Positions 1 to 6,119 of a DNA stretch of 6,151 nucleotides are shown piece after piece. The position numbers and the translations under genes are program-made. Each line of letters opens with the position of its first letter. Positions within the stretch are counted from its first letter, which is position 1. Location of the stretch: assembly GCA_964496755.1 (NCBI GenBank), contig CAZCBD010000159.1, positions 1 through 6,151 of the forward strand. The letters are read 5' to 3'. This DNA is from CAZCBD01 sp964496755. GTDB taxonomy: Bacteria > Bacteroidota > Ignavibacteria > Ignavibacteriales > Melioribacteraceae. Below the pieces are notes generated by a model that worked only from the letters and a program-made list of their open reading frames with translations, ran no database searches and had not been told where the DNA came from.

Positions 1-9
1 ATACAAAAA

Positions 10-36
10 AAAGACCAATTATTAAAATTGGTCTTT
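10..36 (-). terminator. Rho-independent terminator of the repeat-protein gene
   Basis: A perfect 11-bp inverted repeat (AAAGACCAATT at 10-20 and AATTGGTCTTT at 26-36) encloses a 5-base loop. Read on the minus strand, the stem is followed directly by a T-rich run (complement of bases 1-9). It lies about 35 bases past the stop codon of the secreted repeat protein, as expected for its intrinsic terminator. The stem has few GC pairs, so efficiency may be moderate. Confidence 0.8.
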
Positions 37-70
37 AAATAATGAGCAATCTATTTTTCAAGATTTAAAT

Positions 71-1777
71 TTATTTTTCATACATTAATGTAATGCCGTA
101 GCGCTCCGGATTTCTAGGAGGAGTATCATTCCAATCTCTATAAGAATGTGAGCCATCGGTTTCATAAGTTAGTTTATATCTTCCGGCTTTTAAGAAAATC
201 ACTCCATTAAACATTCTATTTTTTTTAGCACCGCCGGCATGTTCGGTTTTTCTATAAGTCATTTCCCAAACGTTCCGTCCCGTTTTAGCATTATCAATCC
301 ATCCGTAATCGCTCAAATATCTACCGCTACCCTCACCAAGTGCGAATATGCGAATATTCGAGTCTTTTTTTAATGTAAATGTTTTTGTAATATGTTTATT
401 GTCTCTAACTCTAACAATTTCACAAATTATATTTTCACTTTTGTAATCTTCCGGATCAAAGGTTTCTAGATTAGTTTTATCTTTTTCATTGACCGTCCAA
501 ATGGTAATGCCCCATCTATCCGGCTCGTAGGGTTTTGAATCATTCCAATCATGATAGGCATGAGAATCATCCGTTGAATAGTAAACAATGTAATCGCCTT
601 TTTCAATTAAAAACTGATCATCAATCATTCTGTTTTTTTCTGCTCCGCCGGCATGTTCGGTTTCATTTTTTTTCATTTCCCAAACAATTTCTTTGGTTTC
701 GGCATCAATAATCCACCCATAATCAACCATATCACGATAGTAACCTTGTTCGCCAATACACAGAATTTTAATTTCCGTATCTTTTTTTACTTTCAATCCA
801 ATTGATTTTATTCTGTCCGAACCAATTTTAGTTAATTCGACAATGGGGTTAAATTCATCGTTATCAATATAGTCTTCAAAATTATTCAAATCATTTTTGT
901 TAAGCGGCATTATCTGAATTCCGTACATTAGAGGATCATCGGGAGGTAACGAATTCCACTCCTCGTATGAATGAGAATCGTCAGTAACATAAACCAGTTC
1001 ATAATTTCCGGCCGGTAAAATAAAATCCTCATCTACCATAATATTTTTCTTTGCTCCGCCGGCACGGTCAACATTAGCTCTTTCCATTTTCCAAATTTTA
1101 CGATGATTTTTCAGATCATAAATCCAACCATAATCGTAAAATGTTTTTCGTTCGCCTTCGCCAACAGCATAAATCTTAATTCTTGTATCTTTTTTAACAG
1201 AAAATCTTTTTTTGTAATATTCATGATCACCGGCTTGAATAATACCTTCAACGAAATTTTTTGAAATTTCGTCAATATGTTTTTTTAAACTAATCCGGGT
1301 AATATTTCCGTTAACAGTAATTCCCAAATCTCTTCTGTAGCGTCTTCTGTATTTATCTTTCCCCCCAAAAATAGCTCTCAGAAAATCCCCGAAACCGTTT
1401 ATTCTCCAGGTTTGCGTTATTCCCGTATAATAAACCTCGTAAGTACCTTTCGGTAAGGTAAGTGTTTTGGTAAATTTTATAACACCCTTTGATAATTCAT
1501 CATAATCATCAAAATCTTCATCTGCCGAATGCCAAACTACTTTTCTAGTATTTGCATCTAAAATCCAACCGTAAAAAGTAAGAGAGGAGTTATCATCAAA
1601 TTCGGCAATTTCGCCTGAAATTTTCACTTCCGAATCCGCATTTAGTTTAAATACTTTAATATCAATTTCACCTTTATCCACATCGCCTACAGTAACTGAA
1701 TTTTGTGCAAAAGAAACAAAACTGAAAAAAATAAAAAACAATAATACTTCAAGTTTCGAATTGTTAAAAATCCGCAT
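71..1777 (-). CDS. Secreted protein with four ~138-residue repeats, function unknown
   Basis: I do not recognise this 568-residue family. Residues 1-24 form a Sec signal peptide: a basic start, a hydrophobic core (VLLFFIFFSFVSF) and likely cleavage after Ala24 (SFA|QN). There is no lipobox cysteine, so a soluble exported or periplasmic protein is inferred. The mature protein is four units at about 25-157, 173-293, 309-430 and 447-568. Units 2-4 share a [KR]KD start, a GEG/GEQ turn, DYGWI, a W-x-M strand, AGGA-x-KN, an F-L-x-x-G-x-Y strand, D-SH-[SA]-Y-x-x-WN and a final YGI/WGI strand. The alternating strand pattern suggests repeated beta-sandwich domains; this is inference. No transmembrane segment, protease or glycosidase motif, or sorting domain was seen. 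The start is supported by GGAGA at 1783-1787, five bases before ATG. The gene stands alone behind the groEL terminator. Ligand binding or cell-surface structure is possible but unproven. Confidence 0.85.
   Translation of the reverse strand: MRIFNNSKLEVLLFFIFFSFVSFAQNSVTVGDVDKGEIDIKVFKLNADSEVKISGEIAEFDDNSSLTFYGWILDANTRKVVWHSADEDFDDYDELSKGVIKFTKTLTLPKGTYEVYYTGITQTWRINGFGDFLRAIFGGKDKYRRRYRRDLGITVNGNITRISLKKHIDEISKNFVEGIIQAGDHEYYKKRFSVKKDTRIKIYAVGEGERKTFYDYGWIYDLKNHRKIWKMERANVDRAGGAKKNIMVDEDFILPAGNYELVYVTDDSHSYEEWNSLPPDDPLMYGIQIMPLNKNDLNNFEDYIDNDEFNPIVELTKIGSDRIKSIGLKVKKDTEIKILCIGEQGYYRDMVDYGWIIDAETKEIVWEMKKNETEHAGGAEKNRMIDDQFLIEKGDYIVYYSTDDSHAYHDWNDSKPYEPDRWGITIWTVNEKDKTNLETFDPEDYKSENIICEIVRVRDNKHITKTFTLKKDSNIRIFALGEGSGRYLSDYGWIDNAKTGRNVWEMTYRKTEHAGGAKKNRMFNGVIFLKAGRYKLTYETDGSHSYRDWNDTPPRNPERYGITLMYEK
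74..1261 (-). repeat. Three well-conserved repeat units (2-4) of the secreted protein
   Basis: Units at 899-1261 (residues 173-293), 488-853 (309-430) and 74-439 (447-568) align end to end with a period of 137-138 codons; the DYGW motifs fall at residues 215, 352 and 490. Similarity persists at the DNA level. The 19-mer CCGCCGGCATGTTCGGTTT occurs at 231-249 and again at 645-663, exactly 414 bases apart, and CCGCCGGCA recurs at 1056-1064. This supports tandem duplication within the gene, with units 3 and 4 the closest pair at this site. Confidence 0.85.
1307..1705 (-). repeat. Repeat unit 1 (degenerate) of the secreted protein
   Basis: This stretch encodes residues 25-157. It keeps the strand pattern and a YGWI-x-D core (residues 69-74) matching DYGWI of the later units, then a V-V-W strand and an LPKGTYEVYYT segment. 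It lacks both the AGGA-x-KN and the SH-x-Y-x-x-WN motifs. In place of the latter it has a loop containing a basic cluster (KDKYRRRYRRD, residues 140-150). It looks like a diverged founder or capping unit. Confidence 0.65.
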
Positions 1778-1841
1778 AACAATCTCCTTTTTTTTCAGAA
1801 GCTTAGACGAGAGAAATATTAAAAAGTTTAAATAAAATAAT

Positions 1842-1875
1842 AAAAAACCCTTGAAAAAAAATCCAAGGGTTTTTT
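1842..1875 (-). terminator. Rho-independent terminator of groES-groEL
   Basis: A perfect 12-bp inverted repeat (AAAAAACCCTTG at 1842-1853, CAAGGGTTTTTT at 1864-1875) surrounds a 10-base A/T-rich loop. On the minus strand it reads as a CCCTTG/CAAGGG stem followed by T6, starting 22 bases past the groEL stop. It is symmetrical and could work in both directions, but no plus-strand gene reaches it. It separates the chaperonin operon from the repeat-protein gene, whose start is 64 bases further on. Confidence 0.9.
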
Positions 1876-1897
1876 ATAAATATATTTTGAGTGAAAA

Positions 1898-3544
1898 TTA
1901 CATCATTCCACCCATACCTCCCATTCCGCCCATAGCACTCATATCGGGCATAGCAGGAGCTTTTTCTTCTTTGGTTTCGAAAATAACCGCTTCGGTGGTT
2001 AATAATAAACCGGAAACTGAAGCAGCATTTTCCAAAGCAGTACGTGTTACTTTAGTTGGATCAATAACACCTGCGGCAATTAGGTTTTCATATTCTTCAG
2101 TAGCAGCATTGAAGCCAAAATCATCTTTACCTTCTTTAACTTTGTTAAGTACAACAGCACCTTCCAAACCGGCATTTACAACTATTTGTCTTAGTGGTTC
2201 TTCAACTGCTTTGCGAATAATATTGATACCTGTTGTTTGGTCTAAGTTTTCACCTTTTAATTTGTCTAATGAAGCGGCAGCTCTAACTAAAGCAACGCCA
2301 CCTCCGGGTACGATTCCCTCTTCAACTGCTGCTCTGGTTGCGTGTAGAGCATCTTCTACGCGAGCTTTTTTCTCTTTCATTTCAACTTCGGTAGCAGCAC
2401 CAATTTTTAATACTGCAACACCACCTGAAAGTTTTGCTAATCTTTCTTGTAATTTTTCACGGTCGTAATCTGAAGTGGAAGCTTCAATTTGAGCTTTAAT
2501 TTCGTTAATACGTTTTTTAATATTGTCTTCTGCACCGGCACCTTCAATAATTGTAGTATTATCTTTGTCAATTACTACTTTTTTAGCAGTACCCAACATT
2601 GGTAAATCGGCATTTTCCAATTTATATCCGGCTTCTTCACTTATTACCGTACCACCGGTTAGCACTGCAATATCTTCCAACATTGCTTTTCTTCTGTCGC
2701 CAAATCCGGGAGCTTTAACAGCAGCAATTTTTAAAGTACCGCGTAATTTATTTACTACTAAAGTAGCTAATGCTTCGCCTTCAAGATCTTCGGCAATAAT
2801 AACTAATGATCTGCCGGCTTGAGCAACTTTTTCTAAAACAGGTAATAAATCTTTCATGGCTGATATTTTTTTGTCGTGTATTAATATGTATGGATTTTCC
2901 ATATCAGCTTCCATCGATTCACTGTTGGTTACAAAGTAAGGTGACAAATATCCACGGTCAAATTGCATACCTTCTACCAACTCCAATTCCGTTTCAGTGC
3001 CTTTAGCTTCTTCAACAGTAATAACACCGTCTTTGCCAACTTTTTCCATAGCATCGGCTAAAAGGCTTCCTATTTCCTTATCGTTGTTTGCTGAAATTGA
3101 ACCAACTTGAGCAATTTTTTCTCTGTCTTCAACTACTTGACTCATTTTCTTTAATTCATCTACTATTTTACTAACCGCCAACTCAACTCCACGTTTTAAA
3201 TCCATTGGATTGGCACCGGCAGTAACATTTTTTAATCCTTCTTTAAAAATTGCCTGAGCCAAAACGGTTGCTGTTGTTGTACCGTCACCGGCATTATCCG
3301 AAGTTTTCGAAGCAACTTCGCGAACCATTTGAGCGCCCATATTTTCAACTTTATCACTTAATTCAATTTCCTTTGCAACTGTAACACCATCTTTGGTAAC
3401 CAATGGTGCACCAAAACTTTTTTCAATTACAACATTGCGACCTTTGGGGCCTAATGTAACTTTTACGGTATTAGCCAATTTGTCTAAACCGACTTTTAAT
3501 TGAGTGCGTGCATCAACACCGAAATCAATTAATTTTGCAGTCAT
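1898..3544 (-). CDS. groL: 60 kDa chaperonin GroEL (Cpn60, HSP60)
   Basis: GroEL forms the cytoplasmic double-ring, ATP-driven folding chamber that works with GroES. The 548 residues equal the length of the E. coli protein and keep the same numbering. The nucleotide-binding sites are present: LGPKGRN at 31-37, Asp52, Asp87 in GDGTT and the catalytic Asp398 in VEDAL, with PGGG at 413-416. The apical substrate and GroES-binding residues also match: Tyr199, Tyr203, Phe204, Leu234, Leu237, Leu259, Val263 and Val264. The C-terminus is the flexible Met/Gly tail (GGMGGMGGMM) of group I chaperonins. A GGAGA Shine-Dalgarno (3551-3555) lies six bases before ATG. It follows groES by 32 bases and shares its CIRCE-controlled promoter. 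The reading frame is intact. It appears more GC-rich than its neighbours, which fits high expression and strong conservation. Confidence 0.99.
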   Translation of the reverse strand: MTAKLIDFGVDARTQLKVGLDKLANTVKVTLGPKGRNVVIEKSFGAPLVTKDGVTVAKEIELSDKVENMGAQMVREVASKTSDNAGDGTTTATVLAQAIFKEGLKNVTAGANPMDLKRGVELAVSKIVDELKKMSQVVEDREKIAQVGSISANNDKEIGSLLADAMEKVGKDGVITVEEAKGTETELELVEGMQFDRGYLSPYFVTNSESMEADMENPYILIHDKKISAMKDLLPVLEKVAQAGRSLVIIAEDLEGEALATLVVNKLRGTLKIAAVKAPGFGDRRKAMLEDIAVLTGGTVISEEAGYKLENADLPMLGTAKKVVIDKDNTTIIEGAGAEDNIKKRINEIKAQIEASTSDYDREKLQERLAKLSGGVAVLKIGAATEVEMKEKKARVEDALHATRAAVEEGIVPGGGVALVRAAASLDKLKGENLDQTTGINIIRKAVEEPLRQIVVNAGLEGAVVLNKVKEGKDDFGFNAATEEYENLIAAGVIDPTKVTRTALENAASVSGLLLTTEAVIFETKEEKAPAMPDMSAMGGMGGMGGMM

Positions 3545-3576
3545 TTTTTATCTCCATTTTTTTATTTCAAAACTTG

Positions 3577-3858
3577 TTATTTAATTATTCCGAAAATGTC
3601 GTTTTCTCTCATAATTAAATAGTCTTCATCATCAATTTTAATTTCCGAGCCGGAATATTTTCCGTATAAAACTTTGTCATCTACTTTTACTGTTAACTTT
3701 GCATCTTCTGTACCCGGGCCTACTGCCACAACTATACCTTCCATAGGTTTTTCTTTTGCTGAATCGGGTAAAATAATTCCACCTTTTGTTTTTTCTTCGG
3801 CAGCAACAGGTTTTACAATTACTCTGTCTGCCAACGGTTGAATTCTAAATTCTGCCAT
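3577..3858 (-). CDS. groES: 10 kDa co-chaperonin GroES (Cpn10)
   Basis: GroES is the heptameric lid that closes the GroEL chamber in the cytoplasm. At 93 residues it has normal family length. The opening motif (IQPLADRVIVKP, residues 6-17) is typical. The mobile loop that contacts GroEL (EEKTKGGIILPDSAKEKP, residues about 21-38) carries the GGIILP signature, and GIVVAVGPG and KVLYGKYSGSEIKIDDEDYLIM follow in order. The start is fixed by a strong GGAGGT Shine-Dalgarno at 3864-3869, five bases before ATG. It is the first gene of the operon, preceded by a leader of about 90 bases after the CIRCE element, and the groEL start lies 32 bases beyond its stop. Confidence 0.98.
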   Translation of the reverse strand: MAEFRIQPLADRVIVKPVAAEEKTKGGIILPDSAKEKPMEGIVVAVGPGTEDAKLTVKVDDKVLYGKYSGSEIKIDDEDYLIMRENDIFGIIK

Positions 3859-3946
3859 TTCTTACCTCCAATTAATTTGAAGTTATTTGATTAATATAAC
3901 TATTGTTTATATGTTGTTATGATTTTGTATTAATAAATAAAAGTAA

Positions 3947-3973
3947 TTAGCACTCTATTATGATGAGTGCTAA
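3947..3973 (-). promoter_or_regulatory. CIRCE operator (HrcA binding site)
   Basis: TTAGCACTC (3947-3955) and GAGTGCTAA (3965-3973) form the consensus 9-9-9 inverted repeat with a 9-base spacer and no mismatch. CIRCE is the known operator for the heat-shock repressor HrcA, upstream of groESL or dnaK operons in many bacteria. Here it lies 88 bases before the groES start and overlaps the predicted promoter, so HrcA would block initiation until heat or misfolded protein titrates GroEL. The hrcA gene is not in the window. Confidence 0.97.
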
Positions 3974-4000
3974 CATAAAAAAGTTTCAAAAAATATTCAA
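3972..4000 (-). promoter_or_regulatory. Candidate sigma-70-type promoter of groES-groEL
   Basis: On the minus strand TTGAAT (3995-4000) and TATGTT (3972-3977) are separated by 17 bases, each matching four of six consensus positions. The -10 box touches the first bases of CIRCE, so transcription would start inside the operator, the usual arrangement for HrcA control. The surroundings are AT-rich, so chance matches are easy; the location relative to CIRCE is the best support. Confidence 0.4.
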
Positions 4001-4032
4001 TAATTTTTTAAAGAAAAGATTGTTCGGATAAA

Positions 4033-4557
4033 CTATTCAATTTCGATTAATAAATCGTTTTTCATTACATTTTGATCTGATTTTACAGCAACAGATTTAA
4101 CAATTCCATCGGATACCGATTGAATTTCGTTTTGCATTTTCATTGCTTCAAGTATAAGAAGTGAATCTCCTTTTCGCACTTCGGAACCCTCTTCTACTAA
4201 AATATCGAGTACCTTTCCGGGCATTGGTGCCATTATTTTAATTTTTTTTGTTCCTGAGTTCTGAGACTCTAAAAGTTTTCTTCTTTCAAAACTGTACTCA
4301 CTTTCAATTGTAAAGAAAAAAGAAACTCCGTTTACCATGATTTCGTATTTATTTTGTTTTTTCGAGAGAATTTGTACTTCATACTTCTTTTTATTAAAAA
4401 TCAAATATTGAATTCCCTTCTCCTCTTTGAATTTAAATGACAAACTTTCATTATTTATTTTTGGTTTTAAAGAGATCGGATTTTCAAATCTAAATTCTTT
4501 ATCATTACCAACAGCAAATAAAACTTGTGTTTTATTTTTTCTGAAAAAAAGGCTCAT
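4033..4557 (-). CDS. Biotinyl carrier protein of acyl-CoA carboxylase
   Basis: This 174-residue protein carries the biotin that shuttles CO2 between biotin carboxylase and carboxyltransferase. The biotinyl/lipoyl domain covers residues about 106-174: KIMAPMPGKV opens it, and EAMKM (residues 137-141) holds the biotin-accepting Lys140. The GIVKSVAVKSDQNVMKNDLLIEIE end is the second half of the hammerhead fold. Residues 1-105 do not resemble AccB of fatty-acid synthesis. The strand-rich stretch at about 50-95 (YEVQILSKKQNKYEIMVNG) recalls the small BT-like region before the biotin domain of propionyl-CoA carboxylase alpha subunits, suggesting a PCC-type alpha subunit split into two genes. GAGGA at 4561-4565 lies three bases before ATG. 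The gene follows the biotin carboxylase by 44 bases. The substrate (propionyl-, acetyl- or another acyl-CoA) cannot be read from this gene. Confidence 0.9.
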   Translation of the reverse strand: MSLFFRKNKTQVLFAVGNDKEFRFENPISLKPKINNESLSFKFKEEKGIQYLIFNKKKYEVQILSKKQNKYEIMVNGVSFFFTIESEYSFERRKLLESQNSGTKKIKIMAPMPGKVLDILVEEGSEVRKGDSLLILEAMKMQNEIQSVSDGIVKSVAVKSDQNVMKNDLLIEIE

Positions 4558-4601
4558 ATTTCCTCAACATTTCTATCAAAAAAAAGATTTTTTTAATTTT
4601 T

Positions 4602-6101
4602 TTATTTAAGTCTTTTATTTAGGATCCAAGGGCTAAGTTGCTTACCGCTTTCAAAATCAATTTCCTTATTTGTTTCAGTTTTTATTTCTTTTGCAAAATG
4701 GTTGGTAGCCAAAAAGGCTGCTACCAATTCTTCTTCATGTGTAAAATAAAAAGTTGAATCCAGATCATTGGCAATAAAAGAAGTTGTAAAACTACCGTCA
4801 ATAAAAGCTTTCGTTCTTAAAACTTTTCTATGAAAGGGGATGGATGTTTTAACACCTTTAACAATAAATTCATCCAAAGCTTTTTTTGATAATTCAATCA
4901 TTTCATCACGAGTTTTTCCTTTAACTATTAATTTGGCAACCATAGAATCAAAGTACGGAGTAATAACAGAACCATTTTCCAAACCGGAATCAACTCTAAT
5001 ATTATTATCCTTAGGATAATGCAAATGCTCAACAACACCAGTGTTAGGAGAAAAATTCGATTGAGCATCTTCGGCATTTATTCTAAACTCAATTGCCCAA
5101 CCGTCAATTTCAACATCGGATTGTTTTATTTTTAATTTTTTATTTTCAGCAATTAAAATTTGTTGTTCAATTAAGTCGATGTTAGTTACCATTTCCGTTA
5201 CCGGATGCTCAACTTGAATTCTGGTATTCATCTCAATGAAATAATAATTTAAATTCTCATCTAAAAGAAACTCAACAGTTCCCGCACTATTATACCCCAC
5301 GGCTTTAGCAATTTTAATAGCTTCTGCACCCATTTCACCTCTGAGAGATTCGGTTAAAGCTGCCGATGGCGATTGTTCAATTAATTTTTGGTGTTTTCTT
5401 TGGATTGAACAGTCTCTTTCGCCAAGATGAATTACATTTCCAAAATTATCCGCTAAAATCTGAAATTCAATATGTTTCGGATTTTTAACATAGCGTTCAA
5501 TAAAGATTGAAGAATCATTAAAAGATTTTTCGGCTTCGGAAGAAGCAATATTAAAATATTTTTCCAACAAAGATTCTTCCTCAACAATTCTCATTCCCTT
5601 GCCACCGCCACCCGAAGCGGCTTTTAAAATAATAGGGTAGCCAATTTTACGTGCTATTTTTTTGGCTTCTTCTACATTTTTTACAGAACCTTTGCTTCCG
5701 GCAATCATAGGAATTTTATGCTTTGCAGCAATTTCTTTTGCAATTGTTTTGTTGCCCATTTTATAAATAACTTCGGCCGTAGGCCCTATAAAAATTATCC
5801 CTTCTTCCTTGCAACGTTGTGCAAAGTAAGGGTTTTCCGATAAAAAACCATATCCCGGATGAATTGCTTGTATTTTATTTTCTTTGGCAACGGCAATTAA
5901 TTTTTCAACATTCAAAAATTCCGGTACCTCATCGGTTGATTCAGTGAAATCAATAATTTTATCTGCAAGTTTAACATATAACGCTTTTGGTTCCTTTATA
6001 GTTTTAATCGCATAAGTTTTAATCTTCATTTTTTTTGCTGTCTTAATTATTCGTACAGCAATTTCACAACGATTTGCTATTAAAAGTCTTTTAATTTTAA
6101 T
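4602..6101 (-). CDS. accC: Biotin carboxylase subunit of acyl-CoA carboxylase; non-ATG start
   Basis: This subunit carboxylates carrier-bound biotin using ATP and bicarbonate. Numbering from the first ATG (6029), the ATP-grasp signature KAASGGGGKGMR is at 136-147. Residues equivalent to E. coli AccC Lys116, Lys159, His209, Glu276, Glu288, Asn290, Arg292, Gln294, Glu296 and Arg338 are all present as Lys94, Lys136, His213, Glu253, Glu266, Asn268, Arg270, Gln272, Glu274 and Arg316. ATG at 6029 is not the true N-terminus: the 24 in-frame codons before it encode KRLLIANRCEIAVRIIKTAK, the conserved family opening. That stretch has no ATG, GTG or TTG and is bounded by TAA at 6102-6104, so ATT at 6101 (499 residues) or 6095 is the likely start; I see no Shine-Dalgarno. 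The conserved Gly of NRGEIA is Cys. About 50 residues beyond AccC length, ending SPWILNKRLK, fit PCC/MCC-type enzymes. It lies between carboxyltransferase and carrier genes. Confidence 0.9.
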   Translation of the reverse strand: MKIKRLLIANRCEIAVRIIKTAKKMKIKTYAIKTIKEPKALYVKLADKIIDFTESTDEVPEFLNVEKLIAVAKENKIQAIHPGYGFLSENPYFAQRCKEEGIIFIGPTAEVIYKMGNKTIAKEIAAKHKIPMIAGSKGSVKNVEEAKKIARKIGYPIILKAASGGGGKGMRIVEEESLLEKYFNIASSEAEKSFNDSSIFIERYVKNPKHIEFQILADNFGNVIHLGERDCSIQRKHQKLIEQSPSAALTESLRGEMGAEAIKIAKAVGYNSAGTVEFLLDENLNYYFIEMNTRIQVEHPVTEMVTNIDLIEQQILIAENKKLKIKQSDVEIDGWAIEFRINAEDAQSNFSPNTGVVEHLHYPKDNNIRVDSGLENGSVITPYFDSMVAKLIVKGKTRDEMIELSKKALDEFIVKGVKTSIPFHRKVLRTKAFIDGSFTTSFIANDLDSTFYFTHEEELVAAFLATNHFAKEIKTETNKEIDFESGKQLSPWILNKRLK

Positions 6102-6119
6102 TTAAAATTCAATAATATT

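Noticed and set aside
1788..1841. TAATAT-like -10 box upstream of the repeat-protein gene
   Set aside because: No suitable -35 box at the right distance, and such hexamers are expected by chance in this AT-rich gap.
1851..3006. Several plus-strand open frames inside groEL
   Set aside because: They lie opposite an intact, highly conserved gene, have low-complexity compositions (Ser/Ala/Pro or Pro-rich) and lack ribosome binding sites; they are antisense shadows.
3859..3946. Possible riboswitch or RNA thermometer in the groES leader
   Set aside because: The leader is AT-rich with no conserved riboswitch motif and no stable pairing that I could see masking the GGAGGT site; CIRCE already explains heat control.
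3988..4009. A/T-only imperfect hairpin after the carrier gene as a terminator of the carboxylase operon
   Set aside because: The stem has no GC pairs and contains a mismatch, and it overlaps the predicted groES promoter; too weak to call in such AT-rich DNA.
4427..4609. Plus-strand 60-codon open frame across the carrier start
   Set aside because: It overlaps the carrier N-terminus and its Shine-Dalgarno, has no recognisable product and reflects AT-rich codon composition.
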